A DNA stretch of 64,000 nucleotides, from assembly GCA_016207515.1 (NCBI GenBank), contig JACQPN010000007.1, positions 1 to 64,000 of the forward strand, read 5' to 3'. This DNA comes from Euryarchaeota archaeon (GTDB lineage Archaea > Thermoplasmatota > SW-10-69-26 > JACQPN01). Below the pieces are notes generated by a model. It worked only from the letters and a program-made list of their open reading frames with translations, was not told the DNA's origin and ran no database searches. Positions 53,964-62,869 of this stretch are shown here, one piece after another (positions within the stretch are counted from its first letter, which is position 1; each line of letters begins with the position of its first letter). Made by a program: the position numbers and the translations under genes.

Positions 53964-54982
53964 GGCCTCATCCCCAAGACACCCGCTGGAAAATTGATGG
54001 CCCACGCGAGTTGCCACGCGAGGTAGAAGACCGGGATCGTGAGCATCAGGACGATGTTCCGCTTCACTATCGCGCACTTTGCCGCGTAGGCAAGGAGGAA
54101 AGCGACGACCAAGACGATGACGCCCGCGAGCGCAAGTGCCGCCGCATCCGACACGTAGGCACCAGCCAGGAGGACGAGGAACGTGATGGCCGCCACCGCC
54201 GGCAACCACTGCTTCACGCCGGCCATCTTCGGTTGCTTCCGATTGGCGACCGCCTGCCAATACGCATACCGGGCCTGCTGGAGGTAGAATGCCGGGAGGC
54301 TGTCGCGGTGGTGGTGAAGGACCACGGCAGCCGGGTTGTAGGCGGCCTTGTGACCGGCGTTGAGAAGCCTCCGGTTGAGCTCCGGGTCCTCCGTCACGAC
54401 AAGCTCCTCGTCGAAGAGTCCCACGGCGAGAAGCGCCTCCCGGCGGAACATGCTGTTCCTGGTGACGTTCGTGTAGATGTTCTCTCCGCTCACGAACTTC
54501 TTCCTGTACCGGTTGGGCCGCAAGAGATGCACTTCGTCCAATGTGGGACCGTGGACCGGTAGACAGGACACCGTCCGCACCGTGAGGCCACGGGTAGCGG
54601 TGTTGTTCGGGCCGCCGACGGCCGCTATCCCTTCGCCCCACGTGAAGCCGCGTAAGAGTTCTCGGACCCAATCGCGCGACACTTCCATGTCGGCGTCCGT
54701 TATCGCCACGAAAGTGCCTTTCGCGTTGCGGATGCCCTCGTTTCGCCCGACCCCGATGGTGCCGATCTTCTGGAGCGTCCTAATCTCCGGCGCCTGCGTC
54801 CTCTTCGCGTATTCTTGGAGCGTTTCCCACGTCCCGTCCGTGCTGAACGCGTCCACGACGATTATCTCGTAAAGGTCGCGCGGGTAGTCCATGGCAAGAA
54901 GCGAATCCATGCAGCGGCGTATCGTCGCGCCGGCGTTCTTCACCGTGATGACCACGGAGACAAAGGGTTCGATCCCCGCCAC
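53957..54982 (-). CDS. Membrane GT2-family glycosyltransferase
   Basis: This 341-residue protein has VSVVITVKNAGATIRRCMDS, EIIVVDAFSTDGT, FVAITDADMEVS (metal-binding DAD) and a VTEDPELNRRL acceptor-base motif. Three to four hydrophobic segments fill the C-terminal about 100 residues. It probably transfers a sugar from a nucleotide to a membrane acceptor. The start is GTG, with a TATA-like GAGTTAAGGG about 26 bases upstream. Confidence 0.87.
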   Translation of the reverse strand: MAGIEPFVSVVITVKNAGATIRRCMDSLLAMDYPRDLYEIIVVDAFSTDGTWETLQEYAKRTQAPEIRTLQKIGTIGVGRNEGIRNAKGTFVAITDADMEVSRDWVRELLRGFTWGEGIAAVGGPNNTATRGLTVRTVSCLPVHGPTLDEVHLLRPNRYRKKFVSGENIYTNVTRNSMFRREALLAVGLFDEELVVTEDPELNRRLLNAGHKAAYNPAAVVLHHHRDSLPAFYLQQARYAYWQAVANRKQPKMAGVKQWLPAVAAITFLVLLAGAYVSDAAALALAGVIVLVVAFLLAYAAKCAIVKRNIVLMLTIPVFYLAWQLAWAINFPAGVLGMRPP

Positions 54983-55193
54983 GGCGCCTAAGCCCCGGCG
55001 ATACCCTTAACTCTTGCTGAACGGGAAGGAACTCACTCCTACCGGGACCGGGGCCGATCCAAGGGCGCTTCGAGGATAGACGGGACCGACAGGCGGTGAG
55101 ACCCACCCCGACGAGAGACCCTCGCTGGCGTCGGGTACGCGCGTCCAGACCGGACTTGCGACATCGACCCATGCGGGACTCGGAACGGAAACC

Positions 55194-55202
55194 CTTATAC
55201 AA
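55194..55202 (+). promoter_or_regulatory. TATA-like box before the flippase gene
   Basis: CTTATACAA would place transcription start near 55224, upstream of a conserved first helix that lacks a usual start codon. Confidence 0.4.
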
Positions 55203-55325
55203 CGCAGGAAGGTCGGCGACCAGCGGCACGCCAGCGGACCAAGGACGTCGAGACACCTGATCGCACGGAAAACAAGCCTGATAGTCCTCAATAACCTCAT
55301 CGGCGCCGTCACCGGCTACGTCGCG

Positions 55326-56861
55326 TTGAAACTCGTCGCCCTCTACATGGGTCGGGACGTGTTAGGCGAGTGGGGCTACGCCATGGGGATCGTCGGCCTC
55401 TTCGTCATAATCTCCGAGCTCGGTTTCTCGCAAGCGCACGTGAAGAAGATCTCCGAGGGCCGAGACCCCGCCGTGTGCCTCGGGACGTATCTTGCCGTCA
55501 AGGTCGGCCTCACGCTCCTTATGCTCCTCCTCACCGGAGCCTACCTCTTCGTGCAGGTCGTGGTCCTCGACAAGCCTTTCGTCTCGACGACCACAGGTAC
55601 CGTCGTGATAGTCCTGCTTTACTACACGTTCACGAGCCTTCGGGCGATAGGCGGAGTGACGTTCGATGCAAAACGAGAGACCGCGAAGTCGCAACTCGTC
55701 GTCGTCGCCGAGCACTTCGTCCGCCTCCCGCTCACCGCTGTCGTGACGCTCGCCTTCGCCGCTTCCGCCTTCGGGACTGGCCCGCTTGCCTCCTACTACG
55801 AAGCGAATTCGCCCGAGTTGTTCCGGACCATCGCCGCCAACGGCGCCGAGTTCCTGGCCTTGACATACACGGGCGCTGCGCTCGCTTCCTTGCTCGTCGC
55901 TGCTTTGCTTCTCCGCGGAGAGCGGATCGCCCGCCCGGACACGGGGCTTCTGCGCGAGTACAGCCGCTTTGCGTGGCCCATATTCCTCGGCGGGATACTC
56001 GCAACGCTCTCCGGAAACGTCGACAAGGTGGCGCTCGGCTTCTTCTGGTCGGAGACCGAGGTCGGTAATTACACGGGCGTCCAGCGCATCTCCTCGCTCA
56101 TCAACATGGTGCCGACCGCGGTGGGGATACTCCTCTTCCCGACCCTCTCGGACTTGCACTCCAGGAACGAACTTGACGGAGTATCGAAGGTGACGGGACA
56201 GGCGCTTCGGTACATCTCGATGCTTCTTTTCCCAGTGTGCGTGTTCACCATCGCGTTCGCGGTGCCCGTCATCCACGTGCTCCTATCGGACGAATTCCTC
56301 GCGGCCGCGCCGACCCTCGCTCTTCTCACGCTCTACGTGCTCATATTCTCCCTCTCCTACCCGTACGAGAACCTGCTCTTCGGCGCGAACAAGCCGCATC
56401 TTGCCGTCATGGCTGGAGCAACGATATTCACGACGAACATCGTCCTCAACCTCCTCTTCATCCCCTCGAGCCTCTTCGGGTACCCGTTGCCCGGGCTCAA
56501 GGACGTAGGCGCGGCCCTTGCGACCGTCGTGTCGATGGCCGTCGGGTTCCTGGTGCTTCGAAGGGCGGCCACCACGGTCACGCGCTTTCCATCGGAGCGG
56601 TTCATGTTCAGCCACCTCTCGGCAAGCGTCATCATGGTGATCCCGCTCTTCTACTTCGCCCAATTCGTAGGCGGCGACGCGCGCTTCTTCACACTCATAC
56701 TACTTGCCCTCGTCGGCGGCGTCATTTACGTCGTCACGTTGCGGCTTCTCGGCGCGTTGACCGACGAGGACATCGCCTTCTTCAAGGCCCTCATGAGCCC
56801 GGGCGCCGCCGCCGACTACATGCGCGACGAATTGACCTCGAAACGCAAGGGACCGGATTGA
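55326..56861 (+). CDS. Polysaccharide/oligosaccharide flippase (Wzx-like)
   Basis: The product has 12 or more hydrophobic helices and the family layout of Wzx/MATE-type exporters, with GRDVLGEWGYAMGIVGLFV, NVDKVALGFFWSETEVGNYTG and the usual mid-protein SYPYENLLFGANKPHLAVMAG. It should flip a lipid-linked glycan across the membrane. TTG at 55326 is the first standard start, giving 511 residues. The expected first helix (SLIVLNNLIGAVTGYVALKL) is encoded upstream in frame, so the real start may be CTG at 55257 (534 residues). Confidence 0.87.
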   Translation: MKLVALYMGRDVLGEWGYAMGIVGLFVIISELGFSQAHVKKISEGRDPAVCLGTYLAVKVGLTLLMLLLTGAYLFVQVVVLDKPFVSTTTGTVVIVLLYYTFTSLRAIGGVTFDAKRETAKSQLVVVAEHFVRLPLTAVVTLAFAASAFGTGPLASYYEANSPELFRTIAANGAEFLALTYTGAALASLLVAALLLRGERIARPDTGLLREYSRFAWPIFLGGILATLSGNVDKVALGFFWSETEVGNYTGVQRISSLINMVPTAVGILLFPTLSDLHSRNELDGVSKVTGQALRYISMLLFPVCVFTIAFAVPVIHVLLSDEFLAAAPTLALLTLYVLIFSLSYPYENLLFGANKPHLAVMAGATIFTTNIVLNLLFIPSSLFGYPLPGLKDVGAALATVVSMAVGFLVLRRAATTVTRFPSERFMFSHLSASVIMVIPLFYFAQFVGGDARFFTLILLALVGGVIYVVTLRLLGALTDEDIAFFKALMSPGAAADYMRDELTSKRKGPD

Positions 56862-56904
56862 ACCCGCGGTTGACCGCCCCGCCTCTCCTTTATGAGACAG
56901 CGGA

Positions 56905-56913
56905 GTTTATATC
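56905..56913 (+). promoter_or_regulatory. TATA box of the two-gene GT2 operon
   Basis: GTTTATATC is centred about 32 bases before the TTG start at 56941. Confidence 0.55.
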
Positions 56914-56940
56914 GGCGATGCCGTTTAAGGCGCGATATTC

Positions 56941-57747
56941 TTGGCGGCGGACCTGATCAGCATAGTGATTACGGTCCGCAACGAAGAGCACCACATCGCC
57001 GACCTTCTCGACAGTCTCGTCGTACAGGAACCGCCCGTCGAGATAATCGTCGTCGACTCGGAAAGCGACGACAGGACCCGGGTCTTGACGCGCGAATACT
57101 GCGACAAGTATGACTTTGTGCAACTTCACCGGCGGGGCGGCACGCGCGGGAAGTCCCGGAACTTCGGTGTCGCCCAAGCGAAAGGCAAGTACGTCGCCTT
57201 CATCGACGGCGACTGCATCGCCAACCCCTTCTGGATAAAAGAGCTACGCGAAGAGCTTCAGAAAGCAGACGTCGTCGCTGGAAAGACGATCCAGATAGGT
57301 TACCGTCCCTTCGAGTCGCTCCACCGTGTGGAGCTCTACAAGCGCGGCTACGACGTGACTTTCCCGAGTTGTAACCTCGCTTACCGGCGCGACCTCTTCG
57401 AGAAGCTCGAGGGTTTCGACGACTGGTTCCGGACAGCCGAGGACATCGACCTCAATATCCGCGCGGTGGACGCCGGCGCCAAGGTGATCTTCAACGAGCG
57501 GGCCATCGTCTACCACAGAGCACGGGACACCATCCCGGGCTTTCTCAAGCAAGCCCTCTGGAACGGCTTTGGCCGCAAGCAACTCACGTTGAAGCACGGA
57601 CGCCTCTGGTCGCAGTACTCCTTCAAGAAGATGCTCACGAGCCAACTCACGTTCTGGGGTATTACGAGGCTTTTCGTCGCCGTGGGCGGCTACCTTCTCT
57701 GCGCGTTCACCGAAAAACTGCCTCCAACGGGGTCGGCGCCTAAATGA
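56941..57747 (+). CDS. GT2-family glycosyltransferase
   Basis: This 268-residue protein begins ISIVITVRNEEHHIADLLDS and has EIIVVDSESDDRT, VAFIDGDCIAN (DxD site) and RTAEDIDLNIR as the acceptor-base region. A hydrophobic stretch near residues 238-255 may sit at the membrane. The start is TTG, matching the TATA spacing. Its stop overlaps the next gene (ATGA). Confidence 0.87.
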   Translation: MAADLISIVITVRNEEHHIADLLDSLVVQEPPVEIIVVDSESDDRTRVLTREYCDKYDFVQLHRRGGTRGKSRNFGVAQAKGKYVAFIDGDCIANPFWIKELREELQKADVVAGKTIQIGYRPFESLHRVELYKRGYDVTFPSCNLAYRRDLFEKLEGFDDWFRTAEDIDLNIRAVDAGAKVIFNERAIVYHRARDTIPGFLKQALWNGFGRKQLTLKHGRLWSQYSFKKMLTSQLTFWGITRLFVAVGGYLLCAFTEKLPPTGSAPK

Positions 57748-58442
57748 AGCTCCTTTCCGTCGTCATCCCGGCCTTGAACGAGGAGGAGGGCATCGGCGAA
57801 GTCCTCGACGAGATCCCCCGAAAAGAACTCGAGGGGCTTGGTTATGAGACGGAGGTCATCGTCGTCGATGGGGAATCGCGGGACAGGACGCGCGATATCG
57901 CCAAATCGAAGGCCGCACGCGTGATCGTGGAACCACGCCGAGGGTACGGCAGGGCCTACCTCACCGGGTTCGAGTTCGCCAAGGGCGACGTGATCGCAAC
58001 GGGCGACGCGGACCGCACGTACCCGTTCAACGACCTCCCGAGACTCGTGAAGTTGCTCGACGACGAGGGACTGGACTTCATCACGACGAACCGGCTCGCA
58101 CACCTCGAAAAGGGCGCCATGAGTACCCGCAACAAGTTCGGAAACTGGATGCTTTCGGCCTGTACGCGCGTCCTTTTCCTATGCAACATCCGCGACAGCC
58201 AAAGCGGCATGTGGGTCTTCAGGAGGGGCATCCTGGGCTCCATCACATTGACGGCGGAAGGGATGCCTCTCTCCGAGGAGATAAAGATCGAGGCGTTCAA
58301 GAACCCCAAACTCAAGGCGAAGGAGGTCCCCATCCATTACCGAGTGAGAGCGGGACAGGTGAAGCTCAACAGCCTCAAGGACGGCTACGCGAACATGCTG
58401 TTTCTCGTGAAGAAGAGGTTGGGGTTGTTGAGGACGGATTAG
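57744..58442 (+). CDS. Dolichyl-phosphate sugar transferase-like GT2 (Dpm1/AglD type)
   Basis: This 232-residue protein has LLSVVIPALNEEEGIGEVL, EVIVVDGESRDRT, GYGRAYLTGFEFAKGDVIATGDADRTYP and SGMWVFRRG, as in DPM1-type enzymes. They load a sugar onto dolichyl phosphate on the cytoplasmic face. It therefore supplies a lipid-linked sugar donor for use outside, next to the flippase. The sugar is unknown. Confidence 0.87.
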   Translation: MKLLSVVIPALNEEEGIGEVLDEIPRKELEGLGYETEVIVVDGESRDRTRDIAKSKAARVIVEPRRGYGRAYLTGFEFAKGDVIATGDADRTYPFNDLPRLVKLLDDEGLDFITTNRLAHLEKGAMSTRNKFGNWMLSACTRVLFLCNIRDSQSGMWVFRRGILGSITLTAEGMPLSEEIKIEAFKNPKLKAKEVPIHYRVRAGQVKLNSLKDGYANMLFLVKKRLGLLRTD

Positions 58443-58537
58443 GAAGCGAAAGCAATCCAGACGGGCGGCCAGCCGCGCCGAAATGTGAAACCGACCCTCG
58501 GAATGTTATTATCTGCGCCCATCCATCCTATTGTCCG

Positions 58538-59032
58538 ATGCGCCGGCTCGTCGGCCTCGCCGTGGCTGCATGCGTCCTGATCGCGCTGGGAGGATGCATA
58601 GAGCCCGAACGAGGACACGCGATCGTTGAGGACCGTTCGATAGACGACGCGACCGCGCAAAAGGTGAGGCACGTCGCCATTGAACACTTGGCGACCAAAC
58701 CGAACTTGACCTATTACAGGGATATGACATGGGACGAGTTTTTCGACCAGAGTGACGCCGCGCGCCAACACGGGACCATCGACGAGTTATGGCTCCGGGC
58801 GCATAACTCCACCATAAAAAGGAACGGGACTGGCGAGTATCTCGCCACCTGGGTCGGGGTCCCCGGTTGCGAAGAGGATGCAAGCAGGCCTTGGACGAAC
58901 GACGAAGGGCCGAACTATTTCGACGCCAACGGCCAACAATGCTACCTTCTCAATTTGTTGGAGGTCCACATCCTGGTAGATGACCTGTCGCCGCTGTGGG
59001 TTCATGCGACCGACGTGGGCGGCGTCGCCTAG
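58538..59032 (+). CDS. Lipoprotein, unknown
   Basis: The 164-residue product has a lipoprotein signal ending ALGGC, then a helical segment (DDATAQKVRHVAIEHLA) and a C-terminal beta-rich half ending LLNLLEVHILVDDLSPLWVHA. Two further Cys (GCEED, QQCYL) could pair. A TATA-like GTTATTATC lies at 58505-58513, about 29 bases before the ATG. No family is recognised. It converges on the TFE gene. Confidence 0.7.
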   Translation: MRRLVGLAVAACVLIALGGCIEPERGHAIVEDRSIDDATAQKVRHVAIEHLATKPNLTYYRDMTWDEFFDQSDAARQHGTIDELWLRAHNSTIKRNGTGEYLATWVGVPGCEEDASRPWTNDEGPNYFDANGQQCYLLNLLEVHILVDDLSPLWVHATDVGGVA

Positions 59033-59047
59033 TAGCATGTAGGGGCC

Positions 59048-59545
59048 TTACTCCCCCCTCATCTCCTCGATCTGGTGCTTGAGCTCCTTCACCTGCCCCT
59101 TGTTCTCCTCGTAATCGAGCGGTCCGTTGCATTTGGGGCAGTGGAAGACGTTTTCCGTGGCTTCTTCGAATGATAGCCTGCTCTGGTCGCGAGGACATAT
59201 GAAGAACCTGTGTGATTGCTCGAATTCGAGCTTTGTTTCGAGATTCTTGACCGCGCTCTCCTTCCGCTTCTCCATCGCGTGCTTGGCGTTCTCCAAGGAC
59301 AGTTTCCAATGGAAGGTCTGCCAGCCGGTCTCCTTGTCCTTCTTCTGATAGTATTCGGCGACGCGTGCCTCGTAGAGGTGATAGAGGGCCTTTCTCACGT
59401 GGCTCGGTTTCTCGCCGAGCTTCTCGGCAATCTCCGTGTCGGTCGCGTCCTTCATCTCGCCGAGGATCTTCGCCATTGAGAGGCCTTCCTCGCCACAACT
59501 ATCAACGACGTACTTCCGTAGCTCGGCGTCCTTCAACGTGACCAT
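59048..59545 (-). CDS. tfe: Transcription factor TFE (TFIIE-alpha homologue)
   Basis: From the ATG at 59545 the protein has 165 residues: an N-terminal winged helix (about 1-85, with GLSMAKILGEMKDATDTEIAEKL), a helical linker and a zinc-ribbon-like end (FICPRDQSRLSFEEATENVFHCPKCNG). TFE helps RNA polymerase melt promoters. The first knuckle has Asp in place of the usual second Cys. A TATA box about 30 bases upstream supports a leaderless start. The longer frame to 59677 is not coding. Confidence 0.92.
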   Translation of the reverse strand: MVTLKDAELRKYVVDSCGEEGLSMAKILGEMKDATDTEIAEKLGEKPSHVRKALYHLYEARVAEYYQKKDKETGWQTFHWKLSLENAKHAMEKRKESAVKNLETKLEFEQSHRFFICPRDQSRLSFEEATENVFHCPKCNGPLDYEENKGQVKELKHQIEEMRGE

Positions 59546-59570
59546 CGGCCCCCCTGAAACGACATACGGT

Positions 59571-59580
59571 GCTATTAAGC
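59571..59580 (-). promoter_or_regulatory. TATA box of the TFE gene
   Basis: The minus strand reads GCTTAATAGC, centred about 30 bases before the ATG at 59545. Confidence 0.6.
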
Positions 59581-59645
59581 CTCCCGAACGAAGACAGAAT
59601 CGTTGCCCGGGTTTCCGGCCGCTTCCCCGCTGTCCTTCCCCGCGG

Positions 59646-60212
59646 TCACTCCCGGCGCGGCGACCCGGCGCCCACATCGCGGCGCGCCGCCCCCTTCGCT
59701 CGCGTCCTTGTCGTCACCACTCTCTTCCCCCGGCCCGTAGGCAGTATTTTCATCTCGCCGCCGCCGTGCCCTTCAAGCCCCGCGTCGCCCAAGAGCCGGT
59801 GGAGGAAGAGTGCCAAGGCTGCGACCTCCGAATGGGGCTGGTTGCCAACACTAGCGTTGTAATGAGCAAGGTCGTAGACGTCGCCGGGCACCTTCTCTGC
59901 GCCGACCACTATCAAGACGTCCTTTTCGGTGCCAACGGCCTTCGCCACTGTCCCATAGGGTTCGCCGTACATGGTAAGATGCACGACTTTCCCGGGGAAG
60001 TCGCGGATGATCTTCTTGTAGCTCGCCGCGAACTCGAGTTCGAACGAGCCGCCGAAGCGTTTGACGACGCCAGCGACGGATTCACGGATCTTCTCGTCGC
60101 GGGTCGTGAGGATTATCTTGTCCGCCCCGAAAGCGCGGGCCACGAGGCAGACGTGCGTCGTGACACGCTTGTCGCGGTCGGGCCTGTGGCCGAGTCTAAG
60201 GACAGTTATCAT
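59646..60212 (-). CDS. trm56: tRNA (cytidine(56)-2'-O)-methyltransferase Trm56
   Basis: From the ATG at 60212 the protein has 188 residues. It starts ITVLRLGHRPDRDKRVTTHV, the signature of archaeal aTrm56, and ends with SPOUT knot elements (VLIVVGAEKVPGDVYDLAHYNASVGNQPHSEVAALALFLHR). It 2'-O-methylates C56 in the T-loop of tRNA. A short Arg-rich tail follows. Its 3' end lies about 100 bases upstream of the TFE start on the same strand, so the TFE promoter sits between them. Confidence 0.95.
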   Translation of the reverse strand: MITVLRLGHRPDRDKRVTTHVCLVARAFGADKIILTTRDEKIRESVAGVVKRFGGSFELEFAASYKKIIRDFPGKVVHLTMYGEPYGTVAKAVGTEKDVLIVVGAEKVPGDVYDLAHYNASVGNQPHSEVAALALFLHRLLGDAGLEGHGGGEMKILPTGRGKRVVTTRTRAKGAARRDVGAGSPRRE

Positions 60213-60320
60213 CGTGGGCACCCCGCGGGGGCGGACCACGTGTCGATGGGAAAAAGGGCTCCTGAATTGCCCATCTGCAACGCCTCCGGCTTCATGGGGT
60301 CGGCGCCTCGCCGCCGCGTG

Positions 60321-60992
60321 TCACTGGGCGGGCACCTGCACCGCCACGTCGATCATCTCCCCGTCCTTGAGGTCGAGCTTCTCGCGTAGCTTCACGGGGG
60401 CCACGACCTCGATGGTGTTCGCGTGGTGGCTGCGGACCGGCATTATCACGGCGCAATCGACGGCGCTTATGCTAGCGCGGTAGACCTTCACCGCGCCGAA
60501 GGTGCGGCCCTCGGCCGTGAATTCCCCGATGAGAAGGCTTTCGCTTTCCCCCAGCTCAGCAAGCTTCTCGTTCTCCGGGAAATCCACCGTGAGGTTCAAC
60601 GTTCCCGGGAACGGCGTGAACCCGACGAGCCGCTCGAAAGCGTCGATGTAGCCTTTGCGCGACATGTAGTACTGGCCCTCGCCAAGGCCCGTCGTCACGC
60701 GGCCTTTGAACATGAGCGCCCCTTCGCCCGAGAAAAGCCCCTTGTATTCGCTGAATTCCCGGCGAAGCACCTGGACGCCCTGGCGCGAGATGCGGAGCAA
60801 TTGTTTGCGCGTCCCCATGCGCCGGCTGATGAGGCCGTCCTTCAAGAGCTTGAGGATCTTCCGGGACGCCGTCTGCTGGCTCGTGTTGCAGATGCCTGCA
60901 AGCTCGCCCGACGAGATGCTCACGAAGCCTCGCATGCCGCCGAGGCGGGCAAGTTGCTTCAGGAGTTCGCGCTCTTCCGGAGACGTCGTCAT
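60321..60992 (-). CDS. ribK: CTP-dependent riboflavin kinase with winged helix (RbkR)
   Basis: The N-terminal about 90 residues form a winged helix (ELAGICNTSQQTASRKILKLLKDGLI), and residues about 95-220 are the DUF120 kinase (KGRVTTGLGEGQYYMSRKGY, FPGTLNLTVD, DKMDL-like end). Together these match RbkR, which phosphorylates riboflavin to FMN with CTP and represses flavin genes. The start is ATG and a small winged-helix gene lies just upstream on the same strand, so the two are likely co-transcribed. Confidence 0.95.
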   Translation of the reverse strand: MTTSPEERELLKQLARLGGMRGFVSISSGELAGICNTSQQTASRKILKLLKDGLISRRMGTRKQLLRISRQGVQVLRREFSEYKGLFSGEGALMFKGRVTTGLGEGQYYMSRKGYIDAFERLVGFTPFPGTLNLTVDFPENEKLAELGESESLLIGEFTAEGRTFGAVKVYRASISAVDCAVIMPVRSHHANTIEVVAPVKLREKLDLKDGEMIDVAVQVPAQ

Positions 60993-60996
60993 CGGA

Positions 60997-61257
60997 TTAC
61001 CGGAGGAGCCCCTTGTGCTTCATGTCCGCGGAGATCTTGAGGCCCTCGGGTGTCAGCGAAAGCCGTCCACCCTTGTCGGCGACGAGGCCAGCGCCGATGA
61101 GGTCGTCCGCCGCCGCCTTCGCCGCGGGGCCCACCATGTGGTGCTTCTTGGTGATGTGTCCAAGATCGGTCTCCCCGCTTCCCAGTTCCATGAACAGGGC
61201 GACCCTGTTCTTGTTCGCTAGTACGAAGCTTTCGTTCATGTTGCCACGTCTCGCCAT
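60997..61257 (-). CDS. Small winged-helix DNA-binding protein
   Basis: This 86-residue protein has a helix-turn-helix with wing: NRVALFMELGSGETDLGHITKKHHMVGPAAKAAADDLIGAGLVADKG, then LSLTPEGLKI. It should bind DNA as a small regulator. It ends 4 bases before rbkR and probably shares its promoter. A TATA-like GGTTTATTG lies at about 61272-61280. The start may be ATG at 61257 or at 61239. Confidence 0.7.
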   Translation of the reverse strand: MARRGNMNESFVLANKNRVALFMELGSGETDLGHITKKHHMVGPAAKAAADDLIGAGLVADKGGRLSLTPEGLKISADMKHKGLLR

Positions 61258-61347
61258 ATTGGCGGTCGGTCAATAAACCTTTAGTCGGGGCAACACTTGG
61301 CGTGAGCGTGCCCGGATAGCCGTGTGTCAAGGCGATCCAGGAGGAGC

Positions 61348-61355
61348 CTATTTGA
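61348..61355 (+). promoter_or_regulatory. TATA box of the NOG1 gene
   Basis: CTATTTGA is centred about 26 bases before the GTG at 61378, which supports that start. Confidence 0.5.
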
Positions 61356-61377
61356 GCGAGGCCGGGGTACCCGGGAC

Positions 61378-62370
61378 GTGGAGTTCCGGAAGATCCCGAC
61401 GGTCCTCACGGCGCAAGAGGTGATGGACAAGGCCTACGGCAGGGCGGCGAAGAACGTGAGTTCCGAACCGGACGCCATCATGCGCCGCCGCAACACCGAA
61501 CTTTCGAGACTTCGCGCCGCCCAGAACATCATCGATGCGACGCTCGCGCGCTACGTCGATGCGTTCCCGTCGCTCCAGGGCCTTCCGCCGTTCTACCATT
61601 CCCTCATCGACGTGACCGTCTCGATCGACAAGCTCAAACTGTCGCTTGGTTCCCTCGATTGGGCGCGCGAGCAGATAGGAAGCATATGCGACCAGAGCGC
61701 GACGCGGATCCGGAAGCTCCAAGGCGACGCGCTAGAGCGTGAAAGGATGCGCGCCTACGGGCGGACGAGTTCGATCCTCCGACGCATCGACAAGCACCTG
61801 ACCTTCCTCAACGAGGCGCGCGAGGTCATGCGCCACTTCCCGGACATCGACCCCGAATCCGCGACCATCGTCATCGCGGGTTATCCGAACGTGGGCAAGA
61901 GTTCGCTACTTCGGTACGTCTCGAACGCGAAGCCGGAGATCGCGCCGTACCCGTTCACGACGAAGGGTATCGAGATCGGCCACTTCGTCGCGCGCAGGAT
62001 CCGGTTCCAGGCCATAGACACGCCGGGGCTACTCGACCGCCCGCTCGACAAACGGAACAAGATCGAGTTGCAGGCGATCCTCGCCCTCGAACACTTGGCC
62101 GACGCGATCATCTTCATCCTGGACCCGTCGGAGCATTGCGGTTACACGATCGAAGCGCAGGAGAACCTTCTTGGCGAAGTGAAAAAGAGCTTCCCCGACA
62201 TCCCCATAGTGGAGGTCGAGAACAAGAGCGATCTTCTGAAGCGGGACACGAAAAGGTGGACGATCTCGACGACTAGCGGCGAAGGGGTCGAGGAGCTACT
62301 GGCGGTCGCGGTCCGAAGCGCCTCGGAGAACCTGGAGCTGCCATCAATCCGAAAGGTCAAGGCAGCCTGA
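61378..62370 (+). CDS. NOG1-type ribosome-biogenesis GTPase
   Basis: From the GTG at 61378 the product has 330 residues. It starts EFRKIPTVLTAQEVMDKAYGRA, an N-terminal helical domain typical of NOG1, and has GTPase motifs GYPNVGKSS (G1), the TTKG switch (G2), DTPG (G3) and NKSD (G4). It acts in large-subunit ribosome assembly. It matches the short archaeal form, without the long eukaryotic tail. An earlier in-frame GTG at 61324 lies upstream of the TATA box. Confidence 0.9.
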   Translation: MEFRKIPTVLTAQEVMDKAYGRAAKNVSSEPDAIMRRRNTELSRLRAAQNIIDATLARYVDAFPSLQGLPPFYHSLIDVTVSIDKLKLSLGSLDWAREQIGSICDQSATRIRKLQGDALERERMRAYGRTSSILRRIDKHLTFLNEAREVMRHFPDIDPESATIVIAGYPNVGKSSLLRYVSNAKPEIAPYPFTTKGIEIGHFVARRIRFQAIDTPGLLDRPLDKRNKIELQAILALEHLADAIIFILDPSEHCGYTIEAQENLLGEVKKSFPDIPIVEVENKSDLLKRDTKRWTISTTSGEGVEELLAVAVRSASENLELPSIRKVKAA

Positions 62371-62503
62371 TTGGGCGGGAAACGAGCCTGGAAGGCCTTT
62401 TAGAAAGCGCCCCATAGGGGGCGGTAAATGCCTGGACGCCGGGTAACCCGGGTGCTCTACCATGCCGCCGGCGCCCTTGTTCTTGACGCTTGCCTCGCCA
62501 CCG

Positions 62504-62827
62504 CTATTTCGGGGGTCCGAGACCGAGGGCGCGGGCGCGGATCTCGGGGACGCGGAATTCGAACGAGCTCGCCACCGCGCGATAATAATAGACTTCCTTG
62601 CTACCGTGTTTGTCGACGCCGCCGACCTCGACAAGGCCTGCGGTCTTGAGTTTCTGCAAGTGGTGGTAGGCGAGCTGTTGCGAGATGTTCAATTCCTTGG
62701 CGAGTGTCCGCGAGGTCATCTGGCCGCCCACCAGAAGCTCAAGGATCGCCCTCCTCGTCCCGTCGGTGACGAGGTTGATCTTCTGGATGTCCGAAATAAC
62801 GAGTTTCAAATCAGCGTTTTCGGGCAT
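62504..62827 (-). CDS. ArsR-like winged-helix transcription regulator
   Basis: This 107-residue protein has a winged helix (TDGTRRAILELLVGGQMTSRTLAKELNISQQLAYHHLQKLKTAGLVEVGG) followed by a wing and the dimer helix. It resembles ArsR/HTH_20 regulators. No metal-binding Cys pair is seen, so it may respond to something other than metals. It is divergent from nothing nearby; larE lies upstream on the same strand. Confidence 0.8.
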   Translation of the reverse strand: MPENADLKLVISDIQKINLVTDGTRRAILELLVGGQMTSRTLAKELNISQQLAYHHLQKLKTAGLVEVGGVDKHGSKEVYYYRAVASSFEFRVPEIRARALGLGPPK

Positions 62828-62869
62828 GGCCCCTCCTTTCCAACCGCTAGTGGCAAGTCCTGACGTTTA

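Noticed and set aside
62430-62490. tRNA-like sequence on the minus strand (GGCATGGTAGAGCACCCGGG)
   Set aside because: It has a D-arm-like motif but no T-arm (GGTTCRA) and no proper anticodon loop.
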